Origin: Arthrobacter sp. AFG20
GTDB lineage: Bacteria; Actinomycetota; Actinomycetes; Actinomycetales; Micrococcaceae
NCBI RefSeq assembly: GCF_002892795.1
Contig: NZ_PJMC01000004.1
Span: 248,001 to 312,000 of the forward strand
DNA: 64,000 nucleotides
Reading direction: 5' to 3'
Shown: piece by piece, positions 42,746 to 53,231 of the stretch
How the letters are laid out: each line of letters begins with the position of its first letter
Numbering within the stretch: position 1 is the first letter of the stretch
Notes under the pieces: generated by a model
What the model saw: the letters and a program-made list of their open reading frames with translations, nothing else
What the model was told of the DNA's origin: nothing
The model's database searches: none
Translations under genes and position numbers: made by a program

Positions 42746-43720
42746 TTAGCCCCGTAGGGATTCGAGGTTTTCCCGGTACCAGTCGACTGTTGAGTGAATC
42801 CCTTCTTGAAGTCCGATGGAGGCCGACCAGCCGGCCTCTGTCAGCTTAGATACGTCAAGCAGCTTGCGCGGTGTTCCATCAGGTTTGGAGGCATCCCATC
42901 CGATGTCTCCCTGATATCCGACGGCCTCTGCAACCAGGGATGCGAGCTCCTTGATCGTGACGTCAGTTCCGGTCCCAACGTTGACCTGCGAAGGCCCATC
43001 GTAGTTTTCCAGGAGGTGGAGGCAGGCCGCGGCCATGTCATCAACATGGAGGAATTCCCGCCTAGGCGAGCCTGTACCCCAGTTAGTTACAGTTTCAGCT
43101 CCCGCACGGGCCGCTTCGTCGTAACGCCTGATCAGGGCGGGAAGGACATGCGACCCGTTAGGTGAGAAATTGTCGCCGGGGCCATAAAGATTGGTCGGCA
43201 TCGCCGATATCCACGGAAGACCGTACTGTCGGCGGATCGCCTGAATCTGCATAATGCCGGCAATTTTGGCGATTGCGTAGGCATCATTTGTCGGTTCAAG
43301 GTAACCGGTGAGGAGCGAGTCTTCTCGGATGGGCTGCTCTGCAAACTTGGGATATATGCACGAAGATCCCAGGAAGAGAACTCGTTCCACACCGTGCTCG
43401 CGGGCAGCATCCAGTACATTCACCTGAATGCGCAGGTTATCGCTCAGGAAATCTACGGGGTAAGTGTTATTGGCGAGAATGCCACCGACCTTGGCCGCAG
43501 CAAGCACGACGTAACGCGGAGTGTTTTCCGAAAAGAAGGCGAAAACCTCGTCACGGTTCTTCAGATCGAGTTCCGCTGACGTGCGTCCCACGAGGTTACT
43601 AAAACCTTCTTTTTCAAGGTTTCGCCAGATTGCCGAGCCGACCAGTCCCCGGTGACCTGCAACATAGAACGACGCCGAACGCTCTAGTGGGGCGGGCACG
43701 AAGTCCAAGTCCCCTCCCAT
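42746..43720 (-). CDS. fcl: GDP-L-fucose synthase
   Basis: A 324-residue short-chain dehydrogenase/epimerase. SFYVAGHRGLVGSAIWRNLE is the NADP motif, SSCIYPKFAEQPIRED and YAIAKIAG carry the catalytic Ser-Tyr-Lys set. It converts GDP-4-keto-6-deoxymannose to GDP-L-fucose. Its ATG shares the A of the gmd TGA. The product feeds the fucosyltransferase at 51990. Confidence 0.95.
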   Translation of the reverse strand: MGGDLDFVPAPLERSASFYVAGHRGLVGSAIWRNLEKEGFSNLVGRTSAELDLKNRDEVFAFFSENTPRYVVLAAAKVGGILANNTYPVDFLSDNLRIQVNVLDAAREHGVERVLFLGSSCIYPKFAEQPIREDSLLTGYLEPTNDAYAIAKIAGIMQIQAIRRQYGLPWISAMPTNLYGPGDNFSPNGSHVLPALIRRYDEAARAGAETVTNWGTGSPRREFLHVDDMAAACLHLLENYDGPSQVNVGTGTDVTIKELASLVAEAVGYQGDIGWDASKPDGTPRKLLDVSKLTEAGWSASIGLQEGIHSTVDWYRENLESLRG

Positions 43721-44748
43721 CAGTTCTTCCAGCTATCGAGGTGAACGGTGTCAATCCAGTGATTTCCGGCGTGCTTCAGCGCTTCAATATCAGCGTCCAC
43801 CATGATGCGTGCGAGTTCCGGCGTATGTACGGAGGCCTTCCAGCCAAGTTTTTCCTGAGCCTTCGACGCATCGCCTACGAGGGCGTCAACCTCAGTGGGA
43901 CGGAGATAGCGCTCGTCGAACCGAACATGGTTCTCCCAGTTCAACCCAGCGTGTTCAAAGGAAATCTGAAGGAAGTCGCGTACCGTGTAGTTACCGCCTG
44001 TGGCGAGAACGAAATCATCAGGCTCATCGGCCTGGAGCATGCGCCACATACCTTCAACGTACTCGGCTGCATAACCCCAGTCGCGCACTGCGTCAAGGTT
44101 ACCCATGTACAACAAATCTTGCTTGCCAGCCTTGATGGCTGCTACCGCGCGAGTGATCTTGCGCGTGACGAAAGTCTCGCCGCGACGAGGGGATTCGTGA
44201 TTGAAGAGGATTCCGTTGACCGCAAACATCCCGTAGGCCTCGCGGTAGTTCTTCGTGATCCAATAGCTGTATACCTTGGCAGCCCCATAGGGCGACCGCG
44301 GATAGAACGGAGTTTCTTCGTTCTGCGGCGGAGGAGTGGCACCGAACATTTCTGAAGACGAAGCCTGGTAAAACTTCGTGTCGATCCCGGACATTCGAAC
44401 GGCCTCAAGGAGGCGTATCGTGCCGACGCCAGTTGTATCGCCGGTATGTTCTGGTTCGTCGAAGGAAACGCGAACATGGGACTGGGCGGCCAGGTTGTAG
44501 ACCTCATCGGGTTTGATCTCGGCCAGGAGCGTAACTAGACGTGCGCCGTCGCTTAGGTCGCCATAGTGCAGGAAGAGCTTTGCCTTGGGGTCGTGCGGGT
44601 CTACGTACAGGTGGTCGACTCTGGCAGTGTTGAAGGTCGATGCCCGTCGGATAAGACCGTGGACCTCATAGCCCTTTTTCAACAGCAGCTCTGCGAGATA
44701 CGAGCCGTCCTGTCCGGTGATGCCGGTGATAAGTGCGCGCTTTGTCAT
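43720..44748 (-). CDS. gmd: GDP-mannose 4,6-dehydratase
   Basis: A 342-residue dehydratase. [20 protein letters not shown] opens the protein; the SSSEMFG and [10 protein letters not shown] motifs carry the active Ser, Glu, Tyr and Lys. It makes GDP-4-keto-6-deoxymannose from GDP-mannose, the first step to GDP-fucose. The start at 44748 fits the family; the 39 upstream codons do not. Confidence 0.95.
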   Translation of the reverse strand: MTKRALITGITGQDGSYLAELLLKKGYEVHGLIRRASTFNTARVDHLYVDPHDPKAKLFLHYGDLSDGARLVTLLAEIKPDEVYNLAAQSHVRVSFDEPEHTGDTTGVGTIRLLEAVRMSGIDTKFYQASSSEMFGATPPPQNEETPFYPRSPYGAAKVYSYWITKNYREAYGMFAVNGILFNHESPRRGETFVTRKITRAVAAIKAGKQDLLYMGNLDAVRDWGYAAEYVEGMWRMLQADEPDDFVLATGGNYTVRDFLQISFEHAGLNWENHVRFDERYLRPTEVDALVGDASKAQEKLGWKASVHTPELARIMVDADIEALKHAGNHWIDTVHLDSWKN

Positions 44749-44785
44749 AGTGCCCCCATGTGGTGCCAAAGAAGAGTCGCGCAAC

Positions 44786-46015
44786 CTAATGGCCGCGCGA
44801 CATTGCCAGACTTTTGATGAAATCATCATACTGTGCAAACGCGGCGGTCTCAGACAATGTGTCATGCCGGAAGCGCAGCCCCTGGGCTCCTAGATTCGAT
44901 GCCATTGCAACGTCTTGCCCGACTTCTTCTGCGGCCTTTAGCAGTCCCGCGGGATCCGCGGCATCCACTCTCAGGCCCCCGCCTGAGGCTAGGAGCTCAG
45001 CAGCCGTAACGCTTCCTTGATCCGTTGCAGCGATCACCGGTCGGCCAGCGTTGAAATAAGACGTAAGTTTGCTAGGTACTGCCATGTCTGTTACCCCTGG
45101 CCTTTCGTTTACTAGCAGGATGTCCGCTGCGGCCAAGGCACGCTGGAAGTCGTCGCCGGGTAGCGGATCAAGGAACTCGATTCGGCTCATGTCTGCAGCC
45201 TTCGAAACCAACGAACCGCGTTGGTTCCCGTTGCCCATCAAAATGAATTTGACGCGGCTCCTACCCTCCTGTGCCAAGCGCGCCGCTTCAATTACATTTT
45301 CCAGACCTTGTTTCTTGCCCATGTTGCCCGCGTGGAGGACCACTATGTCCTCGGGAGCCCATCCCAACTTGATGCGGGTTTCGTCACGGCCTGACGAGGG
45401 CGAGGCGGGGAGATGCGTCCAGTTGCGAATGACTCGCGTGGCGTTTGGTTGGATTTTAAGGCTGCCGACGATGTACTGCCTGAATCGTTCGTGGATGACT
45501 ACCACTCCGTCAGCGGAACGCAAGGTGAGCGATTCAATCTTTGCCATAATTCCCCCGATCCTATTGCCACCCGCACCCGTCTGGACCACACCGCGACTAT
45601 AGATATCTTGAACCCAAATTCCAACGGCAGGGCGACGAAAGGAAAGTTTGACACGCAGGATTGCGAGCGCGGAGGAGAAAAGCGCGGGACTTATAACCAA
45701 AACAACGTCAGGATTGCCCCACGACGTGAACATGAGACGTAGTCCAAAGCTCAATTCCATGTGCATTCTACGTATTGCGCTGGGCACGCGCGGTACGAAA
45801 TGTCGGAGGCGGTTCACGTTTACTCCGTTTATCACTTCATGGCTTTTCCATCCCACGTATCCGCTCTTCAGTTGCCACTCGGGATAGTGGGGATAGCCAG
45901 TGAAAACTTGGACGTCGTGGCCGGCCGCAGTAAGACCCTGCGCCAAGCTGGTTGTGTAGGGCGCGTTGCCCGTCGGCTCGGGCGCGTAGTTGATGCCGAG
46001 TATTGCAATCTTCAA
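44786..46015 (-). CDS. GT4 glycosyltransferase (WcaI type)
   Basis: A 409-residue GT-B glycosyltransferase beginning at [23 protein letters not shown] is typical of the WcaI colanic-acid group. The C-terminal donor site has [20 protein letters not shown] and the E-rich [20 protein letters not shown]. It transfers a sugar, donor unknown, to the lipid-linked repeat. It lies upstream of gmd on the same strand. Confidence 0.9.
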   Translation of the reverse strand: MKIAILGINYAPEPTGNAPYTTSLAQGLTAAGHDVQVFTGYPHYPEWQLKSGYVGWKSHEVINGVNVNRLRHFVPRVPSAIRRMHMELSFGLRLMFTSWGNPDVVLVISPALFSSALAILRVKLSFRRPAVGIWVQDIYSRGVVQTGAGGNRIGGIMAKIESLTLRSADGVVVIHERFRQYIVGSLKIQPNATRVIRNWTHLPASPSSGRDETRIKLGWAPEDIVVLHAGNMGKKQGLENVIEAARLAQEGRSRVKFILMGNGNQRGSLVSKAADMSRIEFLDPLPGDDFQRALAAADILLVNERPGVTDMAVPSKLTSYFNAGRPVIAATDQGSVTAAELLASGGGLRVDAADPAGLLKAAEEVGQDVAMASNLGAQGLRFRHDTLSETAAFAQYDDFIKSLAMSRGH

Positions 46016-46075
46016 CTTTGGTGGATCCCATCTGGAGATTTGTGCTGAATAAGCAAGTGCCGCTTCAAGATGGCA

Positions 46076-47206
46076 CTATTTCTCATCGAACATTCTCAGC
46101 ACACCTGTACTGAAGTTTGCCACCATGTCATCGATGGTCGGATATTTCCAACTCTGGCAACTTTGATCAGGAGTTGTCATGCTTTTATGCCGCATGAATC
46201 CATGGACTAATGTGGCAAATGATTCAACATCGTTCTCAGAGGTGAAGCGGGAGACTCCTTCAACAAGGTACTCAGATTCAGCCGAGTGATAACGCCAATT
46301 TGTGGTCAGGATTGGAATTTTGAGCACCAAGGCGTCCACAGCGATCAGGCCTATGCGTCCGGGCATGATCAAGGCTGACGCAGATCGGCCGATAAGTGCT
46401 TGATCGGCCGGTCCGGCATACCCCAGCCGAATCGTTTGACCTCTTGAGACCGAGGCGTCCAGCAGATTGGACTGTGCACCGCTTCCGCCCACCACGAGTC
46501 GGATGTCCGGGTCTGTGGTCCACAACTGGTCCAATGTCGCCGCTAAAAATGATATGCGCTTGCTTTCGTCGAGGCCCCCAATGAACCCGAGCGTGCGGCC
46601 TCTCCTGAGTCCGTGACGAGACATGAAATTGGAAACCTCGGCCTCCCTCAGGCTTTCTCGAGCCCAAGCCAGACTTCGCGTGTCAACTGTGTTCATAACA
46701 GTAGTCAGTCGTTTTGGAGAAACACCAGCCGTAGCTGCGTAGGCGCTTCCACCGGACGAGTAAGCGAATACGTGATCTGCTTGTCGGAGCTGCCACCGCT
46801 CCAGCATCGCGTCAACAGGATTGCTATCTGAGACATACGACTTTATGTGCCCCCACAATCCAACGCGGAAATTCCGATGCCATCTGGCATCGACGATCGC
46901 TCGGTAAGTATCAAATGACGAACCTAGATGGCCTACAATGACGCCGTCTGCCCCCGCCCACGACTCTGCCGCGCCGCCGAGGGTAACCGTGCGATGTCCG
47001 AGGTGAAGCAGTCGGTGACGGATCGGAATGAGCCAGTCTGCGCTCGCTGCATCCATTCGATTTGCCTGATGCCCGGATGGCATCGCCGCAGCGATTCGGC
47101 ATCGTATATTTGAATGTTCCAACTCGCCGATGAGGCGAGAAAAGAAACTGAGTCTGTACTTTGGAACGTAAGGCTGGACGATTACCAGGTTGCGCATTCC
47201 AGGCAT
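46076..47206 (-). CDS. GT-B glycosyltransferase (GT4-like)
   Basis: A 376-residue protein. The start at 47206 is preceded by a run of G (GGGGGGGGTAGT). The C-terminal half has LGFIGGLDESKRISFLAATL, IRLVVGGSGAQ and an ALIMPGRIGLIAVDALVLK donor-binding stretch. The N-terminal half is more divergent. Donor and acceptor unknown. Codon use is more A+T-rich than outside the island. Confidence 0.8.
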   Translation of the reverse strand: MPGMRNLVIVQPYVPKYRLSFFSRLIGELEHSNIRCRIAAAMPSGHQANRMDAASADWLIPIRHRLLHLGHRTVTLGGAAESWAGADGVIVGHLGSSFDTYRAIVDARWHRNFRVGLWGHIKSYVSDSNPVDAMLERWQLRQADHVFAYSSGGSAYAATAGVSPKRLTTVMNTVDTRSLAWARESLREAEVSNFMSRHGLRRGRTLGFIGGLDESKRISFLAATLDQLWTTDPDIRLVVGGSGAQSNLLDASVSRGQTIRLGYAGPADQALIGRSASALIMPGRIGLIAVDALVLKIPILTTNWRYHSAESEYLVEGVSRFTSENDVESFATLVHGFMRHKSMTTPDQSCQSWKYPTIDDMVANFSTGVLRMFDEK

Positions 47207-47223
47207 ACTACCCCCCCCCAATT

Positions 47224-48354
47224 TCAAGCACGCCGTGCAATTGCTGCATAGGTACGTTCGAGTTGCGTGCATACTACTTCCATGCTGAATTTTTCAGCGG
47301 CTAAGACTTTCGCTCGCTGCCCAGCCATTTTGCGAAATTCTGCGTCTGCAATAAGCTGCTCGACAGCCAGAGTGAGAGTCTTTAAACTTGAGTCAACGAC
47401 AATTCCAGCTTTCGATTCACCGATATCTGCAGCCAAGCCGCAGCTGTCAGTTACAACGACGGGCTTTCCCAATGAAAGCGCCTCGAGTACAGACATAGGA
47501 AAGGGTTCATCAACGGATGGCAATACGTAGACGTTTGACCTAGCTATTCTGGAGGACGTGTCCTCAGGGCGTAGAGAGCCTTCCCATTTAAGTGCATCGC
47601 CCATCGCTGCTTCCTTTATTGCCGCCGAAACGGCAGTTCCTTCGCCCTCGTCGGGACCGACTATTGAAAAACGAACATGAGGGTACCTGCGATGAAGTGC
47701 TTTTGCTACGGAGACAAACATCCGTGGGCGCTTGCGTGCGTGGAGGCGTGCCAAGAAAAGAACCTCAAGTGAGCCGTTATCAGCTGAACTGGGGCTGAGC
47801 GCTGCTGGCGGAACTCCATTTCGTAGCTCCTGAAGGTTTGAAAGAGTGGGCGCTAGTTCGGACAAGCCGCGTCGTTCCTCGGGAGTCAAAAAAAAGATAC
47901 TGTTAGCATTCGAGAGCGCAGGCTTGGTCCAAAGCGCGTCGACCGTGCCAGCCATGGGATGGCTCGATGGTGTGATCATTCCGTGCGTCTGTAGCACGTA
48001 TGGGACATTTTGGCGGCGGATTTTCGAGGCGGCCGGCAACGTAATCAGGTCACGGCCTAGATGGATGTGGGCAACGTCTGCGGAGGACGTAGCCTTATTT
48101 AGCCATTCCTGAAGGCCTGGGGCCACCAGGCCTGAAAACCCACTCTTAGGGACTGGTTTGAAGGCCTTAAAGAGTGTTACTGGAACACCGTCATATTCTT
48201 TCGGTAGTCGCCGTCCAAATCCTTGGGCACCAGCGGCCAGAATCACGTCGTGGCCCGCGTCAAGTAGAGCGCGCGTCTGATTTACAGCAACTCGTATGGG
48301 GCCACCATAGGCGCCGCTGGGCGAAATAAGTGTGGCAATCTGAATGATTCTCAT
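47224..48354 (-). CDS. GT4 glycosyltransferase
   Basis: A 376-residue enzyme. IATLISPSGAYGGPIRVAVN starts the acceptor domain; the donor domain has EVLFLARLHARKRPRMFVSV and VLPSVDEPFPMSVLEALSLG, the GT4 EX7E-type region. It overlaps the acetyltransferase gene by four bases at the start. The sugar is not predictable. Confidence 0.92.
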   Translation of the reverse strand: MRIIQIATLISPSGAYGGPIRVAVNQTRALLDAGHDVILAAGAQGFGRRLPKEYDGVPVTLFKAFKPVPKSGFSGLVAPGLQEWLNKATSSADVAHIHLGRDLITLPAASKIRRQNVPYVLQTHGMITPSSHPMAGTVDALWTKPALSNANSIFFLTPEERRGLSELAPTLSNLQELRNGVPPAALSPSSADNGSLEVLFLARLHARKRPRMFVSVAKALHRRYPHVRFSIVGPDEGEGTAVSAAIKEAAMGDALKWEGSLRPEDTSSRIARSNVYVLPSVDEPFPMSVLEALSLGKPVVVTDSCGLAADIGESKAGIVVDSSLKTLTLAVEQLIADAEFRKMAGQRAKVLAAEKFSMEVVCTQLERTYAAIARRA

Positions 48355-48941
48355 TGTTCTGCTTCTACTATCTTCACCTGAGCTCGCGGTGCCAGAACCA
48401 TTGCATGGTCAGGTACATCCTGGACGACAAGAGCTGTTGCGCCAACGACTGAACTTCGTCCCACCTTGACGCCGCGGAGGACGGTCGCTCTCGCGGCAAT
48501 CCAAGCACCTTCCGACACGTGGATGGGGCCATTGTCGAACTCAAAGGCCGGGTTCGCTGCCTGGTGACTTCCAGTACACAGCATCGCCGCCTGGGAGATG
48601 CAGACGTTCGATTCGATTGTGATGGGTTCTAGGTTCAGGAGCCAAACGTCCACACCTATCCAAACGTCGTCTCCGACATCCAACTTCCATGGCCAATGTA
48701 TTCGGACACCATTCCGTATTAACACTCGCTTACCGATCCGGGCCCCGAAGATCCGCAAGATTGCTGTACGTAAGCGGGGAGGACACCAGATCCTCTCTAC
48801 CAAAAAGGCGGACGTCGCGATCCAGAGCGCCTGTGTCAGGAGTGGCCTGCCCTTGTCGTAGCCAACTCCTGTAAATTTTGATAAATGGCGATCAGTTGTC
48901 ATGTTCTGAGAGCGTCCTTCCCCCCGGTATTCGACCTTCAT
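48351..48941 (-). CDS. WcaF-type acetyltransferase (left-handed beta-helix)
   Basis: A 196-residue hexapeptide-repeat acetyltransferase. RIGKRVLIRNGVRIHWPWKL and DDVWIGVDVWLLNLEPITIE are the WcaF signature; the hexapeptide repeats run to residue 185. WcaF acetylates a fucose residue in colanic acid, which suits this fucose cluster. A second ATG at 48902 is an alternative start. Confidence 0.9.
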   Translation of the reverse strand: MKVEYRGEGRSQNMTTDRHLSKFTGVGYDKGRPLLTQALWIATSAFLVERIWCPPRLRTAILRIFGARIGKRVLIRNGVRIHWPWKLDVGDDVWIGVDVWLLNLEPITIESNVCISQAAMLCTGSHQAANPAFEFDNGPIHVSEGAWIAARATVLRGVKVGRSSVVGATALVVQDVPDHAMVLAPRAQVKIVEAEQ

Positions 48942-48949
48942 TGTCCGCC

Positions 48950-50059
48950 CTATCGAACGCTTGCGGCGAAAGCCGCTTCAAAGACCTCAGCAAAACGCTC
49001 TGGCGTGTGTTGCAAGATCTCTGGTTTCTCGATTCTACCTGCCCAGTCCGCTCGAGAATTTCGTAGCTGCTCTGGGAGGTCGACCAGACTACTTTTTGCT
49101 ACATAGACTCCCCTCATACCCACGACGGAGGGCAGGACGCCACAATTGTCGGTGACGACAACATGCATACCAGCTGCGAGAGCCTCGTTGACCACGAGCC
49201 CCCAAACTTCCTGTTGTGAAGCTAGAATGAGCGTTTGGTGGCGGGCCATTATCTTGGGAATCTCCCTGTTCTCCACTTGCCCGATGAACGAGATTGATGC
49301 GCCTCTGCGGTCCGCCATGATGAGTTCCTCTCGCATGGCTCCCGTACCAACGATTGTCAGTTCGTCACTGGTTGTGGCTATCTCTGCGTATGCCTTGACG
49401 ATGGCGTCGACGCGTTTACGCTCGATCAATTGTCCGACGTACAAGTATCGGTGGTGGGTGTCGGCAGCCCCAGAGTCTTCCATGCGGGCGAGGGACGCAC
49501 TGTGGAACTCATTTACGTCCACGGCATTGAATCCTTGCATTATCCGGCTCGGGTCAACACCCATTCCAAGCACCGCCTCGGCTGCAGCCCGTCCGGGTAC
49601 GACAACGACGTTCATGGAACGAAAGAAGCTCTTGCGCAGCCAGGCGATGAATCCCGAGGCGTAGGTCATCGTGCTGGACGGGCTCTCGTAGAACCCCACG
49701 CGTCCTTTTCGAAGGACGACGGCTGCAGCGAGCAGACTCCAATAGGCGGGTGATTCCCATCCCCCGAATAGCACGACATCGAAATTTCGAATGGTCCCAA
49801 TTGAGGTGATGCTCGCCAGCGCGTAGTAGCGCGATTCGCCGCGCCGGAATTTCCAGGTTGGAAGTTCTTGGAACGCGACCTTTTGGTCGTCGTGGTGCAG
49901 CCAATCAGATCCACGATTGGCATCAGAATCCTGCTGGAGGCGCGCATTCGATTCCAAGAGTCCGATTGTTAGTTCGTGGCGCTTCGCGAGATGACGCCAG
50001 ACTGGGAGGCGATAAGGGGCGGCAAGGTTGGTTACCCAGAAAATCGAAGGCGCGTGCAT
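48950..50059 (-). CDS. GT4 glycosyltransferase
   Basis: A 369-residue enzyme. The start at 50059 (MHAPSIFWVTNLAAPYRLPV) has AAGGCGGC just upstream and matches the usual GT4 N-terminus; 94 further upstream codons are unlikely. RYLYVGQLIERKRVDAIVKA and SQQEVWGLVVNEALAAG are the donor-site motifs. It is the first gene of the minus-strand exopolysaccharide run. Confidence 0.9.
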   Translation of the reverse strand: MHAPSIFWVTNLAAPYRLPVWRHLAKRHELTIGLLESNARLQQDSDANRGSDWLHHDDQKVAFQELPTWKFRRGESRYYALASITSIGTIRNFDVVLFGGWESPAYWSLLAAAVVLRKGRVGFYESPSSTMTYASGFIAWLRKSFFRSMNVVVVPGRAAAEAVLGMGVDPSRIMQGFNAVDVNEFHSASLARMEDSGAADTHHRYLYVGQLIERKRVDAIVKAYAEIATTSDELTIVGTGAMREELIMADRRGASISFIGQVENREIPKIMARHQTLILASQQEVWGLVVNEALAAGMHVVVTDNCGVLPSVVGMRGVYVAKSSLVDLPEQLRNSRADWAGRIEKPEILQHTPERFAEVFEAAFAASVR

Positions 50060-50703
50060 GCCGCCTTGCGCTGACCGCCTTTGCCGCGATGAACGGCTGA
50101 GCCCTCTCAGGAAACTAATCGTCCTGAGCTGTTTAAAACCGTGATCCAGTGGAACTGCGGGACGAGTTCCAGGGCGCTCTGAGGGGTTGATCAAGTCATT
50201 GCACTTTCGGGTCATTAGTTGGTACTCGGCAGGCTCGCGGCTGATGCGCCGCATGTTGTTCAAGATGTTGACTTGCAATCTACACGAATTTGTGCGCCCG
50301 ACTTCACCAGTTGCCGGCTCGAGACCCACCGGTAGCAGCATGGAAATCCCTGGCAGCGAAGGACCGGAGTCGGCAGAAGGGTCATGTCATGGCTGCTGCA
50401 ACACCGTCAGAAGTATGACGCCGAAATGCGACCACGTGGGTGAAGCAGCAAAGCTGGCCAACAGGCAGAGCAAGCGGCTATTGGGTTGTATGCCGTGTAG
50501 TCTTTACTGGCGGACGTCCTTGACTTCTAGCCGCCAGTTGGCTCGGGCCGCAGACCGGCCCCTGATCGTGGGTGTCTCAATCCTGATGGACGCGGGCGGA
50601 GTCGGCGCTCGTGCCTTGTCGACTTCGTCTCTGAGTCGCTGAACGGGCCGAATCGCTCCAAAATGAAATAACAGTGAAGATCGGCCCCTTGTTTTGAATT
50701 TGG
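50060..50703. other. divergent intergenic region of the exopolysaccharide island
   Basis: This 640-base gap separates the minus-strand glycosyltransferase run from the plus-strand flippase. It must hold the promoters of both. No convincing gene or clear operator was found in it. Confidence 0.5.
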
Positions 50704-51993
50704 ATGGATATGCTGGCTCGCGTTTATAAAAAGTTCTCTTCTGTAGGGATCATCTCGGGTGTATGGACGGTGACTGCATCACTCGGGTCTAAAGTCCAGA
50801 CTTTGGCACTGCTGGCCATCATTACGCGGCTTCATGGTCTTCCCGGAGCAGGGCTGACCATTTCGATTGTCTCAGCGGGATTGTTGGTTGCCACCCTTGT
50901 AGACATGGGTCTTTCGACTCAGGTCCTCAGGCTGGCGGCCCAGGGTTCCATGGCCAAGAAGACATCCGTGTTGAGCCCGGTAGTACTCCGACTCGCCGTG
51001 TTGATCCCACTTGGCGTAGGTGGAGCGCTTGCGGTGCTCAGCGCAACGGGATCGTTAGGTGACTTTGGCTTGTGGTCAGCGTCGATAGTCATCTATTCGG
51101 TCGGCTACTACGCTGCCTTGGTCATGACTCAGCTTGCTTACGGCGCGGGAAGATTTAAATCGACAGCCGCCCTCAACGGCGCTTTACGCGCCGGATCCGT
51201 CCTTGGAATGATGATTCTTGCGAATATAGGTGCCGGACCGTTCTGGTTTGTTTTCTTCTTGGGGACCGTTGAGTTGGTGATCGCGGCTGTTCAGTATTTC
51301 CTTGTTTTCCTTCCCATCTCTGATCTTGGGGATGCCAGTCATTTGCTAAGGCCGAGACACACATGGAAGTACGGGCTTGGTGGGATAGCCAATACGATGA
51401 TGAACCGCAGTGATACGGTTGCGGTTTCCCTTGTTACAACAGCCGCGGCCCTTGGAACGTACGGACTTGCCAGCCAAGTAGAGAACGCACTGACTACAGG
51501 TGCACTCATTCCGGCTGGTGCCTTGGTGGCATTTACGGCGAGAGCATCTTCCGACTCGGAGCGGCGCTCAATTGGGTCTTGGACATCCATGGCAGTTTTC
51601 TGCTCCTACGGTGTGTTGGCCATCCCCGCACTAATGTTCACGCGAGACTTAATCAGGCTGGGCTTTGGCGCGGAGATCGCCGACGTCATGCCATTTCAAA
51701 TCTGCATCGTGGCGGGTTTATTCTCGTGCTTAGGCGGGGTGGCGATGCAGCAGCTTACCGGGCAGGGAAGTCAGAGCGCAGTTGCAATCATTTGGACAGG
51801 CTGCGCCATCTTCGCGGTTTCCCTTCTGATGATTGGTGGTTGGCTTTGGGGTGCTTTGGGCGCGGCGATTGCTGCCCTGCTGCGCGATATCGCGTTCTTC
51901 TCCGCATCTTGGCTGGTCCTCCGCTTTTCGGCCAAGAAAAACGTAAAGAAGGCGGCGCTTCAATTGGGACGTAAAAGGATTACAACTCTGTGA
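50704..51993 (+). CDS. polysaccharide flippase (Wzx/MATE-like)
   Basis: A 429-residue membrane protein with about 12 hydrophobic helices, a Wzx-like start (GIISGVWTVTASLGSKVQTL) and NTMMNRSDTVAVSLVTTAAA in the middle. It would move the lipid-linked repeat across the membrane. Its stop overlaps the GTG of the fucosyltransferase gene. The ribosome binding site is weak. Confidence 0.88.
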   Translation: MDMLARVYKKFSSVGIISGVWTVTASLGSKVQTLALLAIITRLHGLPGAGLTISIVSAGLLVATLVDMGLSTQVLRLAAQGSMAKKTSVLSPVVLRLAVLIPLGVGGALAVLSATGSLGDFGLWSASIVIYSVGYYAALVMTQLAYGAGRFKSTAALNGALRAGSVLGMMILANIGAGPFWFVFFLGTVELVIAAVQYFLVFLPISDLGDASHLLRPRHTWKYGLGGIANTMMNRSDTVAVSLVTTAAALGTYGLASQVENALTTGALIPAGALVAFTARASSDSERRSIGSWTSMAVFCSYGVLAIPALMFTRDLIRLGFGAEIADVMPFQICIVAGLFSCLGGVAMQQLTGQGSQSAVAIIWTGCAIFAVSLLMIGGWLWGALGAAIAALLRDIAFFSASWLVLRFSAKKNVKKAALQLGRKRITTL

Positions 51994-52853
51994 ATAATAA
52001 GACTCTCATATTCCCAATGCTCGGCCGAGCAGGACTAGGAAACGAACTCTTTCCAGTACTCCGCGCCTTTGACATCGCACGAATTGAGGATGCCGAGATG
52101 CTCCCACCTCGGTGGATGCAGATACGTATAGGCCCTTGGCTCCGCCGGGAACTGGATTCAAGGCAATACTGGAAGATCTTCTCTCCATCACCCGTCCGAA
52201 AGCGGCTCTACGCACTAGGCGTCGAGCTTTGCGTCGCAGCGTCGGAGCGCGTTCCTTTTGCAAGGCGGCTAATTGAGGACGTCCAAGTGGTGAAAGGAAT
52301 GGACGGATATTTTAGTCCACTCGAGCAGCCAGGCAAGTATTATCAAACGTACATACGTTCGCTTTGTCGTCCGGACCAACTGTCGCCCGCGATCGAAGCT
52401 CCGTATATTAGCTTCCATATCCGCTTGGGCGACTTCGCACGTTCATCACCGGAGGCGAAGCAAGTTTCTGCAAATAACACGGCGACTCCACTTTCCTGGT
52501 ACACCGATCAAGCCGTCAAACTGCATGCGCGGTACCCTGCGATTCCAATTTTCGTCTCGTCTGATGGAACAGATGAGGAATTGGAACCATTGCTTCGGTT
52601 GCCAAAAGTTCGTCGGACCGCCGCCAAGAACGCATTGGATGAAATTTTCATCATCGCTGGCGCGTGTGGGGTCGTGGGTAGCCGTTCGACTTTTTCCGCA
52701 TGGGGAGCGTTCCTCGGAGCTGTGCCAATGTTTGTAATGAACGGCGGGAATGCGTATATGCCTCACTCAATGGTTTGGGAAGATGATCGTCCCGAATCTT
52801 TCTCCAGCTGGCTAGCCGCGGCGGAAGAGGGCATTTCAGCGGAACACCGGTAG
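51990..52853 (+). CDS. GT11-type alpha-1,2-fucosyltransferase
   Basis: A 287-residue protein starting at GTG. ISFHIRLGDFAR near residue 140 corresponds to the GDP-binding HxRxxD motif of GT11 fucosyltransferases; PLSWYTDQAVKLHARYPAIP and FIIAGACGVVGSRSTFSAWG also fit. GDP-fucose comes from gmd/fcl in this cluster. Sequence divergence is high, so another GDP-sugar is possible. Low-GC codon use. Confidence 0.78.
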   Translation: MNNKTLIFPMLGRAGLGNELFPVLRAFDIARIEDAEMLPPRWMQIRIGPWLRRELDSRQYWKIFSPSPVRKRLYALGVELCVAASERVPFARRLIEDVQVVKGMDGYFSPLEQPGKYYQTYIRSLCRPDQLSPAIEAPYISFHIRLGDFARSSPEAKQVSANNTATPLSWYTDQAVKLHARYPAIPIFVSSDGTDEELEPLLRLPKVRRTAAKNALDEIFIIAGACGVVGSRSTFSAWGAFLGAVPMFVMNGGNAYMPHSMVWEDDRPESFSSWLAAAEEGISAEHR

Positions 52854-52924
52854 AAGGTGCGTGTCCTGCCGCGTCGATTAATATCACGCCCTGTGAAGGT
52901 TACCTGTGCACGGCAGGTTAAACC

Positions 52925-53231
52925 GGCTCTTCACTATTGAGGGTGTAGTCGCTGGTGGATGGTGGCTGGCGCGTCGGTCCCGGGGTAAGTGTCGAGGTCT
53001 TCAGAGGATGGAGATTCCTATGCCGCCCATCTGGAAGACCTCGACGTGCCTGACGCTACCTTCGGCGGCCCTGACCTGACCACGTTCTGCCGCCTGGATA
53101 AGCTCGGCCTGGTCGTGGTCGGCCAGCGTCTGGAGCCCGATCGCGCGGTCCTGGCGTGCCGGGTCCTGGAGGCCGATGACGGCACCGAGGGCTGGCCTCG
53201 TACGAGGGGGCATAAAGCAGGTAGCCCTTAA
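52925..53231 (+). mobile_element. remnant of ISL3-family insertion sequence (left end and start of transposase)
   Basis: GGCTCTTCACTATTGAGGGT starts at 52925 and resembles ISL3 terminal repeats. The plus-strand frame carries the N-terminus of an ISL3 transposase (DATFGGPDLTTFCRLDKLGL then VVVGQRLEPDRAVLACRVLE). After that the sequence departs from the family, and the zinc-finger and DDE parts are missing. The other end of the element was not found, so it is truncated. Confidence 0.65.
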
